From the NCBI RefSeq assembly GCF_905163445.1, contig NC_053184.1, forward strand, positions 7,440,001 to 7,504,000: a DNA stretch of 64,000 nucleotides. Direction: 5' to 3'. Shown here piece after piece: positions 20,229 through 33,100 of the stretch (position 1 is the stretch's first letter; each line of letters opens with the position of its first letter). The position numbers and the translations under genes were made by a program. This DNA is from Pararge aegeria (taxonomy: Eukaryota; Arthropoda; Insecta; Lepidoptera; Nymphalidae). Under the pieces are notes generated by a model. That model was not told the DNA's origin. It saw nothing but the letters and a program-made list of their open reading frames with translations, and searched no databases.

Positions 20229-23200
20229 GGGTGGGAGAGCAGGAAACTTTCTACTTATCGATAATTGAACAACGAAAACTAGCTATTGCGGGCGACGGCG
20301 TGTTTTAAATTTTAAATATTTGAAACAAGTACCCAGTAGGTAATTATAAAAATCAATAAAATGACTAAAATTCACAAACGCGTAAGAATTTTGACTACTT
20401 TCGAAATTACTTTCTAGGGTCTTATGTAGAAATGAGCTTTTTGTTATTTTATAGGCATATAAAATTGCGGTTTTATACATATTTGTAAGTGCCTTTTTAA
20501 AATTAGGGGTTAAAAACACTATAAAACTATCATAACTTAAATGCAATATTAACAAAGTTATATTGAAATATCCAATAATGGAAGGCTTTATAGGTAAAAT
20601 TTGTTAAAATTTACTACAGCAATTCCTAAAGTAATACTTCTACCGACATCGATGATTCAACCCTACTCATCCCTAACAACGGACAATAATTTCAAGGGGT
20701 GTCGCACCCAACTACTACATATCTCATGTGTGAGTATCTCACGCACACATACAGTGTATCAGATGAAATGTGTACAGATACACATGTGAAATAACGGGCT
20801 TTCAAACCGTTCGTGTGTTCAATGGAATTTTGTATGTGCAGGGGATGCTAAGTGCAATTTGGCTGAATTATAACTGAATTCGTGTAATAAGTTTAGTTAT
20901 AACGTTCTACAGCTCTACTTACTTGTATCTTGAAGCTTTTAGGATTAATGCATTACTATTTTATGCGGAGTTATACTTTTTAGGGAGTTACAATTTTAGC
21001 TGTTGTTCGTTTGTATACTTTCGCTATATTATACATTTTTTATGTTTTCTTTTCACAGTTTAAATTCAAGATGGCGTTTGCCACAATCACGTCTGGTGCA
21101 AGGAATATTTATTGTTTTGTTTTTTCTTACAGGAGTAGTATCTTTAAGTTCATCCTTAAAATTCTTGTTTTTTCATATAACCTACTTTAATAATTAAAAC
21201 CAACGATGACTGTTTGCGCTATAATTTTATGTCATCTTTAATTCATTGTGACCCTAGTTAATTAGAGTTATATTTTAAGATGTTAAATGTTTATATTTTC
21301 AGCGGAAATGTCCTGTTAACAGTTTACTTGAGCGAATCATGGAATGTCCTTATTAATAGCTATCAGAATTATTAACACTTGCTCTATTATGTGTGTTTGT
21401 GTGTGTGAGCTCGCCCACGACAGCTGCCTAACCTTTTATGCTTTTGTGTAGTGGCACGCGCCGCTCTATAACTAAGTATTATTCACTATCTATAAAACTA
21501 GGTATAAAATACGTTATTAATCAAAAAGCAACTTTAACTACTTCCCATTAAGATTTATTTCGAGCATGTACGATTTACCTACGTTATTTTAAAGATGTAA
21601 GGATTTTGGTTTTGACAGCTTCTTCTGGAGAGTCAGGCATCTTAGTTCTAAGTCACTTCCTCATGACTGAAGATCGTGGCTCCTTATTGATATAGCCTGC
21701 TTCACTACATGTTTCCATCTCTCTATCGTCACGTGGCATCTTTCCTTTGATCTTACCTGTGGGCTCCAGTTTTTCTATGCCTAGGTACTGTTCGAGTCTT
21801 ACCTGGCTATGTCATTGAAGTAGGTACCTACTCGAGTATAATGTTGGATAGCCGTGTTTGCACGGTCAGCGTTTAAATATTGAGATGTTGGTCAAATACT
21901 CGGTCCAGGTAAAGCGTAATTGAGAACAGTAAGATCTGAGTTTTATAAATCTGATGTACAAATTAAAACCTACAGATCATATGGATAGACCCAAAAGTCT
22001 AAATAGAATCAAATGAGTCTGATGACCTCTTAATACTGTGCTACATTAATTGTACAACGAAACGAGTTTATTAACACTCATAAAATATGTTTATTTAGTT
22101 TATTAAGACGCCTTTGTTTTTTTCACGGCAATGTTGGTTTAAGAATAACGGCTTACAAAAGTATTCAAGGCGAGTAGAACCTGCTTAGTTTTTGTACAAA
22201 ATACTGTGATTGATGAACACCTATTAAATTTCTTCATTATATTTCACTTTCCATAACAACGTAATTTACTTGTCCGAACGTAATTTACTTGTGACGTAAT
22301 CTCTCTAAAAATACTCTATAGTTATAGTAGGAATTCTAGACATGGCTTAAAAATTTCGTTTTATTTTAAGAAAAGAATCCTTCTAATACTCCAAAAGTGC
22401 ATCCTGTAATTCAAGATGTAGATTTTTTTCGGCCAATCCGCTCAGTAAGGTGAGTCCCGCCATCTTGCGAACATGTGGGTTCCGTACGCGGTGCACGGAT
22501 TAAGGCTATATTTAGCTTAACCATATGTTAATGGCTCTAGAGAGGAAGGTGTAGCAAATCCACGCTAAGGGGGAATTGCATGTGACTGCTATTGAGAGTC
22601 CAAATATTTTTAAACTCTTTTTTTGTTTATATTTTGAGTCGTTTTTATTTATAGATTATTATAACCTCAAGGTTTTGTAAGACTTTCTCTGGCTAATCAT
22701 CAAGAACGTCGTTCTAACGTAACTAAAATCGCAATCTTGATTTAACCAACATCGCATCGCATACAACTAGTTGCCCGCAACTACGTCCGGGATTATTTTA
22801 GTGTGATATTATGTATCCTCCAGAATGCAACTTATTTCTATTGAAAATTTCAATAAAGTAAGTTAACCAGCCCAGCATCGGTAAATTCCCCTTGTACCTA
22901 CTGGTGCCGGTGAAGAAGCTGGTGGGTACACGGGTAGCTTCCCCATCGATAGTAAATGTATTTTTTTTCAAATGCAGGTTACCAGCTGCCTGGATGATTT
23001 TATACTAATTCCATCTCCTGTATGATTGTGAACTACGACTTCGCAGGTATGCAAAAAAATATGTGTAAGATCTTACCGTACTTTCATGACTTAGTCGGCA
23101 GATGACGGATACTCATTGCTTCCTCAACGCTTTCCTAGTATTATCAGGAACTTGCCTTAATTTAGCTGAATACAGTTCACTCCATTAAAACTTACAACAT

Positions 23201-23477
23201 AAATACCTAAGAAGGCTATCTTTCTCTCTAAAGTTGTCAGAATTGGTATTAATTTACTTTTGCTTGGGAAGTAAATGTTGAAAAGTTAAGATTTTGTTAC
23301 GAAACATTTGTAAACATTATTTTTTTCTTCTTAGGGAACTTCTTCGCCTAGCTTATGTTGGCAGCCCACTTCGTATACTTCTGTCTATTCTTCGCATGGT
23401 GAAAATGTAATGCAATACTTGCGATTCAGGTTTACTATTTCATTTTGGTTTATAGCAATAATTATCAAACCAAATAC
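20229..23477. other. Upstream flank of the bHLH gene, repeat-poor
   Basis: I find no interspersed repeat and no supported exon. The absence of insertions next to a developmental regulator suggests retained enhancer sequence. Open frames such as 20283-20555 (minus) and 20601-20789 have no recognisable features. Confidence 0.35.
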
Positions 23478-23640
23478 CAAGTAGATGGCCCACCTGATAA
23501 GTTTTAAAACAAGGCAACACTGGCATCTTAAGAACTATATCCACAAAACGACACCCTCTCTCCATCAACCTGTGAGTTGAGCAATGTGCCTGTAAATACA
23601 CCGGCAACCACGTCCTTCGCAGTGAAACAGATTAATAATA
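23478..23640 (+). repeat. Interspersed repeat fragment (family E)
   Basis: The phrases gtagatggcccacctgataa and ggcaacactggcatcttaag, then cctgtgagttgagcaatgtg and aacacaacaa-like endings, resemble the repeat at 28190-28394, which opens cagatggtccacctgatgtt. Class unknown, possibly a LINE 3' part. Confidence 0.4.
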
Positions 23641-24726
23641 TAATAATAATAATCTCTCAGGCAAAGTCCATAGTGATACATTTAAAATGACTAAATTAGA
23701 AAAAAGCAATAATTAACAAATGGTCTCCAAATCAATGCTGCAATGCAATTAATTAATGCTTGTAGGCGGAAGAAATAAGCATAGCCACAGACGAGCTCTG
23801 GCAATAAAAAAAATTGTCTTCAGTCTGATATATTTTTATGGAATATACCATAAACTTTGTTACAAAAAGTTACTCAATATACCAAGCCTGAAGGTCGATT
23901 CATAAATGCTTGCCATTTGATTTAAAGACTGCAAAGGAAATCAGTTGCCTGAGTCACCCCAAAATCCACCTAGAAACAGAAATCTAACAGGAACTTAAAG
24001 TCAAATAAGATCATGAATAAGATTGTAAAAAGAGAAGAAAAAACTAACAAATAATTCTAACCTGCCCATTCATTAAACAGCTGTGTTTTGTAAAGCTATA
24101 CTCCCGACCGAGTTACCTTCTAATGCAATAACCTATCTCAATACAGGTCGCCTTGAAATAGCTCGCCTATTGAGAAATCCAGACGCATTATTCCTTATTA
24201 TGCTACCGCTTTACCTGCGAATAATAAAGTGAATAATGTAATATACGTTGTTCATCTTTATCCGCGAATATAATTGCGAAGCATAACATTAGATACACGA
24301 TAGACTGACGACATAAACAGAGTGAAGGGTGCGGAAGGTTGAGGACATTTTATTCAAACTTAAAATTACTTCCAACTTTTCCAGGATAACCAGTTATCAA
24401 CATGCTTTAGAAGTAGCAAGCTTTTTTGAGAATAGAATTACTTCGAAATCTTTAGTACGATTAAACATATCACTTTGTTTTGTGATTCAGCAGGTTAACG
24501 AATACAAATTTCCTAATACCTACTAGGTATACTTTATCACTCTTTCCTGATTTAACAACAGAGGAATACTGTACACATTTACTCTAAAGTGATTTCTAAA
24601 TATTTTTGAGTCAGTTTTCTAGTATCGTTATTTGGTAAAAAAAGGAAAAATATGAACATAAATAAAACAATTATTAATAAAATCATATTTTAGAAGAGGC
24701 TAACACATTTTAGTATCATAGCATAT
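23641..24726. other. Intergenic, nothing recognised
   Basis: AT-rich sequence with a short ATA/AAT-rich run near 23636-23653. No supported gene. Confidence 0.4.
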
Positions 24727-24880
24727 TTTTAACCCCCGACGCAAAAAGAGAGGGGTGTTATAAGTTTAACGTGTCTTTATGTTTATCTGTGTCTCTGTCT
24801 GTGGTATCGTAGCTCACAAACGGATGAACGTTTTTTTTTGTGTCATAGATAGTTTTATCTCGAATGTTCTTAGCCATGTT
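24727..24880 (+). repeat. Interspersed repeat (cccccgacgc family)
   Basis: It opens aacccccgacgcaaaaagag and continues with ggggtgttataagtttaacg, then atctgtgtctctgtctgtgg and cacaaacggatgaacg. I know this pattern as a common lepidopteran intergenic repeat of uncertain class. Only one copy is present in the window. Confidence 0.45.
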
Positions 24881-27800
24881 TTATGCAAGTTCAAATATTG
24901 GTACCGCGTTACTTCCATGACATCGAAAGTAAATGGTAAGGTAACCATGACTTTAAATATGACATGTTGAGGTAAGGTTTAGATTTCGAAGGTGTCTAAT
25001 TAAGTGGGATCAATTAGGCTCAATTACCAATACGGCGCGATGCGTCAATATGTTAGTTGCTAGAGTTTATTTTTTGTGCCGAGGGGTTCTTTAAATATTA
25101 TTTTTTTATATATTAGGTACTAATGGTGTTTCTGAAACAAAGTTCACAGACTTTAAACAAAGTAGTACATGTTGATTTAACGTTTAATCACTAACATTAT
25201 CACAGATGGAGCAGAAGCATTACAATTCAAATAATGGGGAACCTTCAACTTGAGATTTAAATAAGCTAAGGTTAGTAGCACAAAGCAGGTATACAGTCTG
25301 AATCTAGAGGGCTAGATTTAAATAGGCGCTCATTGAAAATCTGTGCAAGGGGGAATATAAAAGCTTAATATCCGGTCTCCAATGTTGTAGGATTTCGGAT
25401 TATGAATTCATTCCTTAATATTTATTTTTGAATATGCGCTTATAATGAGTTTATGGTTTGAGTCGCAATTTGTTTTCATCCATAATACGTTTGTTAATTT
25501 ATTTTGACGCTGAAGCATTAACGATTTATTGCTACAATAACACATTATAATTGCTAATGTTTGTTCTATTGATTCATATGTTAACTTATTTAAATAGAGT
25601 GAATATCCAGTATTTTTATGTTAATTACAACGATATATTTCAACATTGAAAGTACTTGGTTATACGACAGTTTTGGTAATGTGATGGTTTCGTAAGCTAT
25701 CATAATAAAAAACAACTTAATTTGAGTTCCACATTGTGTATGTTCTTTGTTTGTAAGTTTAAATGAAGGCGATTTGCCAGTCCATTATAATTGGACTGGC
25801 ATAATATGAACTAAGCATACAAAGTTCAAAAATATCTTTATTACTCATTTTTTTTTGTATAAGCAAAAATTAAAAGTGACCTGGCAATCATGAAATAAAT
25901 TATAAAGTATTGCAGAAGCAAAAGATTCAAACAAATCTACAATTCCAGGACTAATTGAAAGTAAAAAGTTCGAACAAACGACTTCCCATAATGACGGGTT
26001 TACGTTCCCTTTCACAATAATATGTAGAGCAAAACTAACAATAATAGCATCCAGTGCGCTTTCAATTTGTGGTCCAGACACAAAAAGCTTTTGAAAGTGA
26101 TTGTTTCTCTCCAGACGAGCTCCGTTCAGAAACTAGCCCCCTTCCTTGAGGACCTTCTTACTGAGTTCGTTTTCAATGAACTTCTTACATCCTATAAATG
26201 TACGTTTGCGTTCAAAATACTTTCTGTCGTTGCAATTTTGTACATTATTTACAATCACGTAAGGGAGTTTAAAGAAATATGCAATAACTTGGTTTTCTTC
26301 GGTGAAAGAACAAGATCGAGTCTGGTAGCTGTTCCGTTCAATTTAGTACTTTTCAATGGCGAAACCGTTACATGTAAGTGTTTAACAATTCTGTATGCAC
26401 GCAACAGGGATTTCAAGGTGAATTTAAGACCAATGACTTTATTCACCTGCCATCATTTTCTTTACTTTCTGTCAAATTATTTCAAAAGTAATTTTACTAT
26501 GTGAAAATGAAAATGTTGATATGAAATGTGTATATGAAAATTGTTGAAAGTGATCTGGCTTATTGTTGTTAGATTCTACGTTGATCAACGAAAAAATATT
26601 AAAACTGGCAGATGTTTAGGCCCGCGCCATCTTATTTAACTCGCACACTAGTAAACATGCATCTCACTTCAATGGCAGGGATTGTTGTTGTAAAAGAAAG
26701 AGAGAGAAACTACATTAGGGGTTGCACCAAGGGTTTTGCCACGTGACCTTTCTCAGCAACGCTCACTCACACACGAAAAAGAGAACCCTTGATCACTTTA
26801 TTGATCCCAAAAAAAATCCATGCGATAAATTCTTTTATTGGGCCCATTTGCTTTCGTTTGTAAATGCATTTTCAATATAGGTAATTAGGTAATACTTATG
26901 GACATCAAAATTACATAAAGTATGTTATCTTACAGTAAACAGTTTTAACTATTATTTCATTTCTAAAATGAGGCAAATTCAGCTCGATGTGCCTTATTTA
27001 TTTTACGAGTTGCAAGAGAAGGGCTTTTAATAGTGATGTTGCAGAAAAAGCTACTTAGCCATAAAAGAAAATCTTTAAAGTTATAAGTTATATAATATGA
27101 TATCATATTATACTTATTAACTTCCGACAATTTGGTTCGTGTTTAAGAAAAACAAACTACTGGACTCGCGTATCAAGTTACAATACTTAAACTGTCGTCA
27201 GCCACCCACACGGTTTTTTTTCCTTTTTTACCGCACTTTTTACGTAACTAAATAGATTTCCTGTTAGAAAAACAAACAGAGACATTTATTGACTTCAAAT
27301 TTTTCGTTTTAGTAAACCTCGTTGTGAATGAATGATGGATTTTGAATGACTCTACCTTTGACGGATGGCGCTTCCGATGGTCCCAAATTATACATCCTTA
27401 CATCAAATACAGAAATATAAGCAAAAATTATACTCTTATTATCACAAACTATAATTACGCTAAATTATGCGATGTTACGCTACTGTTAGTGGGCGGTCTA
27501 CAATATCAAATTTTGAACTACCTCAGAAGGGATCTCACAGGGTTTATCTGTTCATCAAAAAGCGTTTATGAGAAATATTGTATCAAGTTTTGTGAAAATT
27601 TTGGGCAAACATTGAATTGACGGGGCGTAGGCACCGATATTAATCGTCCCTTGTCTGTGATGGTACGCTTTTATGAATTACCGAAAAAACTCTCGACCGT
27701 TATATCTACGATATTCACTCAAAAATATAGACTTTACTAGTTGGTCTAAAGCTGTAGATAAGCTTTACTTACTTACTCTCAGACAATATTTTTCGCACTA

Positions 27801-28189
27801 TGTACCCACATGTCCTTAGTAGATATTTATTTTGTATTTCAAAGATTTCTTATGCAATTGCCTCGTTATCAAATAGGCTCACCTATTTTAGGATAACAAC
27901 TTCCTGTATGATCGAGCTCATTATTATTGTTAGGTTTTGAGTTATTCTACAATTAATTTCGAGCTCCTTTCAAGACATTGGCGTCTCTTCGCGCCTTGGA
28001 AAGTATGTTTATCCGCTGTTCATTTTATGACTTACATATTGTGATAATATTGCTAAAAGCCCACCAACCTGCTCTATGGATCTTAGACTGGGGATAGATA
28101 ATTTGACTTTTCAATTTAAAGACAAAAGAAAAAACAGTACGGATTTCGGATTGGTTTGAGAAAATATTTTCATAGTAATAATTCATGGA
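24881..28189. other. Mostly unassigned intergenic DNA
   Basis: Contents seen: a small palindrome at 25776-25800 (gccagtcca/tggactggc), long open frames on both strands at 25845-26504 with no recognisable domain, and a perfect 22-bp palindrome at 27091-27112 (tataatatgat/atcatattata). The 26-kb open frames lack splice sites or motifs I can support and may be an old transposon or chance. Confidence 0.3.
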
Positions 28190-28394
28190 AAAATCAGATG
28201 GTCCACCTGATGTTCTTATCACGGGATAAGAAAAGTACAATTACGGGGCACAGGGTGGTGCTTTGTAGGTTCAAAGTGCAGCCACTTGTGCAGTCATAAC
28301 ATCCTTTACTTATATTAAAGACCAGAACACTGCAATGCTGCTTGGCGGCAGATATAAGCATGGTGGCAGTACTTCTCCGGACAAGCTCTGTCAC
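28190..28394. repeat. Family E repeat, left part
   Basis: It starts cagatggtccacctgatgtt and ends ggacaagctctgtcac. The last 66 bp (28329-28394) are repeated at 28542-28607 after the inserted element. See the separate entries for the insertion and its duplicate. Confidence 0.55.
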
Positions 28395-28607
28395 TTTTGG
28401 AACCCTCGTAGCTTTAGTTTTAAGTTTACGAATGTGGTTATCGCCATCATCTCACTACCGTGTAATTCTTATGTACGCATCAAAAGTGCCACCTGTGGGC
28501 CTACTTGAATAAAGATATTTTTGACTTTGACTTTGACTTTGACTGCAATGCTGCTTGGCGGCAGATATAAGCATGGTGGCAGTACTTCTCCGAACAAGCT
28601 CTGTCAC
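28329..28607 (+). mobile_element. Retrotransposon insertion flanked by a 66-bp target duplication
   Basis: 28329-28394 and 28542-28607 are identical except for one base. Between them lies a 147-bp 3' fragment (accctcgtagctttag onward, then gaataaagatatt) ending in a (TTTGAC)n run at 28520-28541. The layout, a truncated non-LTR element with its tail against the second copy, shows target-primed insertion with an unusually long duplication. The element lies on the plus strand and shares its trailer with the minus copy at 10330. Confidence 0.75.
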
Positions 28608-29457
28608 AAAAAGCTCTAAGTACTACTACCAAATATTTCAGTTCAGGAAATAATTATTATTCTTAAAGAGAGCTTTAAATAGCCCCCAGTTATTGAAATA
28701 GGAAGGATTAAATAAAAATGTTCTCCTCAACAATATATTTAGAATTTGTGGTTTGTGTGATTGAATTTTTGTGATGTCTCATTTTTTGCTTCTCAATCAT
28801 TTGATAGAACAGAAAAAAGAGATATCTATCTTTGGGGAATGTTTGAAAGAAAAAAATGCACGGGACCGCACTACTGTGGACACCGCTTTGATTTACGGGA
28901 AATAAAAGTTTTGGGACGATTTAGCGTGGCAATTAAAATATTTAAAGAATCACCCTCGGTGGGTGGTGGGCGACAGTTCTCACGAGCCTATTAAATATAA
29001 TTTTATTTGTTTTTGTCCTTTTTTGTGGGCGGCGAAATGTCCTTCGATTTATTGCTGTGGACATATTATTTTCGGTACTCTTTGGCATGCTTTATGTTAT
29101 GCAATTCGGTACGGTGGCGCTACGCAATTTTTTATTGCAACTTTACTTCCTATTTTCGTAACCTGCCTTTTTATGTAACCGTTCCCTTTGACTCGAGAAC
29201 CTATAAATTATTATTTTTGAGAAAAACATTGACATTTGTTTTGTTTTGCCCAAAAAATTAATTTTGAATAAGGGCTTATGTGTAGGTACAGTATTTTGAA
29301 ATTGAAGAATTTAAAGATTGACAGCTTGATTAAAACCAAAGATAATTTAAAGTTAAGCTGAAATAAACAAAAAAAAATCCTTGACATTAGGTACCAACAA
29401 GGTTTTCAAAGTATATTGTTCACTAAAACTATAATTAAAAGGAATAGAATTATCGGC
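28608..29457. other. Intergenic, nothing recognised
   Basis: Overlapping open frames at 28761-29261 have no recognised domain and are probably fortuitous. Confidence 0.35.
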
Positions 29458-29501
29458 CTAGATTTGACAGAGAAATGACTCCATTTCTTTGTCAAATCTA
29501 G
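29458..29501. repeat. Hairpin, about 20-bp arms
   Basis: ctagatttgac at the left pairs with gtcaaatctag at the right, and the stem continues as agaaatg/catttct across a short loop, with one mismatch. Confidence 0.65.
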
Positions 29502-31974
29502 TTTCGGAGTAATATCAAGTTAAATGATAATTGGGTTCCAAATAAAAAAATAGAAGTTGGTCGTGCGTCTCCCAAACTCTTAAAGACTACTCTTTCCCTT
29601 TTCCATTGAAAAACAATTTCAATATTAATAACAAATAACTTTCATAACAAGCACTAAAGTATACGCCTTATGTATTACAGTGATGGCTATAATGCAAAAA
29701 GCCGTTAAATGTATAAATTTTTGCCCGCTCGATAGTTTAAAGGATCTTACGAGCATTCAACAATTATCTACAAGCTTGTAAATTGGGAGCCGTACAACTT
29801 GTAATATCATGACAATCAATTGGCTGTAATTCAAAGAAAATAACCCTTTGGAAGTGGCCGTTTGTCCAAATGTCAACATCCATAACCGCGCGATGTTATC
29901 AACGACGCGTATACTCGGAGCATTAAAATAAATTCTATTATAAACGATTTGTGAAACGCGTTGTCAGCATGACGCGAACGGGGTTTAGTGAAAAACTTTT
30001 TACCCAACAAAGGGTATAATAGTTGTGTCATGAGACAACGTTGTGATGAAATGTTGACTGCTCTTGGTGAGATCGCAGCGTGAGGTGAGCGGAGTGTTCA
30101 CCGTTTGGAAGCTTGGAAGCTACCACCCGCTTAGAAATGTAGCTCGGAATTAACATTTATCGTTCATTTTTAACTCTTTGCATTAAGTGGATGTCGGGCC
30201 GAGGCAGTAAAAGATGAAATTATAATAGTTTATCTTTATGGTTCGAGTTGGAACGGCGCATGTCATCGGTGGGGATGGGTCGTTAGTATAAATTTGCTCG
30301 CGCTGTTTAGCCAGGCATAAGCCATACAGGGGCTTTTAAATCACATCGCGGTGAACATGCACGGTGTGTTCTTTCTATTGCAATAAGTTTTAGAGGCGTT
30401 ATCTTGAACCGAGGTGTCGGCAAAACGAACAGTTTAATTGAATAAAATTAGTCAATAAACTGTGCATGTCGAAGTGTACCACAATGGAATACCGCCTCCA
30501 GTCCTCGTAAAACAGCTTTATTTACTGGAGTCTCCTTTGGGAATCCACATTACGAAGTCTCAATACACTTTGTAGCATTTACATGTGTTCGCTCCGTGAA
30601 GTAAGGCGACAGTTTATGTTTCAACGCTTCTTGCTTTTATTTCTTGATCTAAATAACTGGAGTGTGTAGGAGGCATAAATTCAGCAGAATTTATAATGCC
30701 TTCAGTAAATACTAGATGCAGGAACTTAAAGTCACTTAACCGGTGTTGACTTAATAAAGTTTGTTTTAGCAAGTCTCTGGTTAATTATCCGAATAGCTGA
30801 TTTACTTTTCGTAATGAGAGGATTCTTTTTGCTGTTTTCTTCGGGAACTACTACTGGACAAAATAACAAATAAAAAGTTCAATTTATGGTTGACTGTAGC
30901 TAACGAGATGGTTTTTAGTCTCTACTTTAATATACCTAGTATACTTAACAAGTTGTTCCCTGCGACTGTGGCCACTTACAGTTGTGAGTAAACAACATTT
31001 CTAAGTATACTTTTCCTACATAAACTTTCATGCGCCGTTTTACAATATCCCGAACTTCCGCGTCGCATCACCTGGCTGCGCATTGTATTCGTTCTCTAGG
31101 ATGCTAAGAATCGAGCATGATATTAGCCAGTCGTACACGTAAAGGTCTAGGGTGCGATTGCCAGACAGGAGCACTTTAGAAAATTATTATTTAGGAATTT
31201 TCCAGAATTTTTTGACTTTATCATGTTTGTCCACTACCAGTCGAGATTGCAGTCGGCGGTTGCCTGTCTGTTAGTTGGTTTAACCTAACCTCACGCTCCA
31301 ACCAAGCAACCCATCAGCTTATTTTTTGGCACAGAGTAAGTTAAAAGGACGGAGAGTGTATGTGCCTGGTACGGCTGGTAGGATACTTTTGGTTCTGGTT
31401 TACAGAAACTTTCCTATTTTATTCATAAATGTCGTCCTTCCTTCCCGTCCTCACAAAGTAACCATACGCTTTTTAAACAACGGGTAACACCGCGGGCTGC
31501 AGCCAGTTAGCTTATTTTTACAACACCAATCAGTCCAAAGTGAAAAAAGAAAGATGCGTTATAGTGACTTATTGTTACATACCGTGTTCTTCTGTTTGTT
31601 AGTAAACTTAAATACATATCCATACAACTTACCCGAATTCCTGATGGTGAAAAATGGAGAAAATTTAAATTTTTTAACCAAATTACCTTGAAGTAATTCA
31701 CACATACCGATCCACAATTTACACACTTGAAATGTGAGAAATTTTGAACCTTAAGACGTTAACCTTTTTACTTAAATCAGAGTTTGTACAGATTATCCTA
31801 AACAACTAAAAATCCACTCTAAAATTGCGAAAGTGTCTGTTTGTTTATTTGGTTGTTTTCAGTGCTCAAGTAAGTTTGGCACGTATCTAAACATCTTGCA
31901 TCTGATTTTTCGATTCCAGAAAAACACAACGAAAACGTTTAAGCTTGATTTTAAAAAGCAGATTTTTTACCTAT
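29502..31974. other. Intergenic, nothing firmly recognised
   Basis: Moderately CpG-containing segments (about 29880-30480) alternate with AT-rich DNA. 31240-31320 resembles part of a family B-like repeat (gagattgcagtcggcgg) but is too short to call. Confidence 0.3.
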
Positions 31975-32105
31975 ACTCTATTGGCTCATCCAGGGGCAGA
32001 AAGGCTGTCTCATTTTTTGCGCAAAGAATAAGCCTGGCTGTTCAGCCTGGAAATGCAGCCAGAATTCTTGGCACTATTCCACGCGTCTGACATGTACAGA
32101 AATTT
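31975..32105 (+). mobile_element. LINE-derived peptide fragment
   Basis: The frame reads FFAQRISLAVQPGNAARILG followed by TIPRV. It resembles a peptide I recall from lepidopteran non-LTR element remnants (QR-LA-QRGNA-xxLGT). The GNA(A/S)xxLGT core is convincing as a repeat-derived peptide but the clade is unknown. Confidence 0.45.
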
Positions 32106-32899
32106 ATTTAATTATAAGTTTTACTGTAATATTAACAATATATAAAAATCTAAATTTATATTCAATGCGACTCCAATTACGAATTAAGGATTGGAATCGA
32201 AAACGAATAGTGTAAAGGTTTTCGCTATTACCGATATTGGCCAAGTGACAAATGTTTGCCGGTTCTTTGTCGGCGGCTAATGAGACGCCGCGTGAGCCGG
32301 AGACAAATTTATCTCGTAAATAATCTCCAATACATCGATCTGTGCCTTTAATTTATTCTCAATATCGATACCGTAAGTCATTCATGTCTTTATTACATCA
32401 TTTATTCAAATGTATTACCGCAATGAGCGATATGATTTGTTGCACATCCTTTTGAAACAAGTTTTTTATTCGTATTGGTTCAGACTCTCTCATTACTTAC
32501 TCTATCGTGTCTATTTATATTACTTTATTAAAATGCAGTAAGATCTATCATCGTATTCATTTTTAATTTAAATTTAAATTTAAGTTTCATAAACTGAGTT
32601 GTTAACTTAACGGCGTATCGAGACTCAAGTTAGACCTTCAATTTTAAATTTACTAAAAACAGATGACAGTATAAAGATGAGAAACAGTCATTCAACGTCT
32701 TTAATCTCATGGGAAATGCCGACAACGTCTAAACAGCGTAGCAACATTTTATTGAATCACCCACTTAACGCATCATTGCTCTCTCTAGACGACTAAGACT
32801 TCTGTATACTAACTACCCTTACTCTGCGCTTATAAAAGCAACATTCAAGACAAGTCGTATTTCTGAAATTTAAATAATTATCTAAATAGGTTTACAAAA
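32106..32899. other. Intergenic, with a short CpG-rich block
   Basis: 32240-32310 is richer in CpG (ggcggctaatgagacgccgc). No gene is seen. It could be regulatory, but this is only composition. Confidence 0.3.
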
Positions 32900-33100
32900 T
32901 CAAAAAATCATCATCAACATCAATAGCTTGCCTGGGCTGGGTATGCCCATATCCACCACGTCGGGCAGACTGGTTGCTGATCGCAGTAGAAAGTAGTAGA
33001 AGCACAGAGCTGCTGCCCATTTTCCCTTATATTATTCTCTTAGTCTTCTCGTATCACACACGTGGCACGAGGAGGGGTGATGACGACTGTATGCTTATTT
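32900..33100 (+). repeat. Interspersed repeat (LINE 3' UTR-like)
   Basis: It contains aatcatcatcaacatcaat at the left, then atccaccacgtcgggcagac, tggttgctgatcgcag and agctgctgcccattttccc, then cttctcgtatcacacacgtg. I recall this order from a common lepidopteran repeat. Degenerate. Confidence 0.4.

Noticed and set aside
25845..26504. Possible gene with long frames on both strands
   Set aside because: No motif, no splice sites in useful positions, and the plus-strand frame depends on a TTG start. Chance or an old element cannot be excluded.
28761..29261. Cluster of overlapping plus-strand ORFs
   Set aside because: Three frames overlap with no family features and an aromatic, Cys-rich composition typical of translated T-rich DNA.
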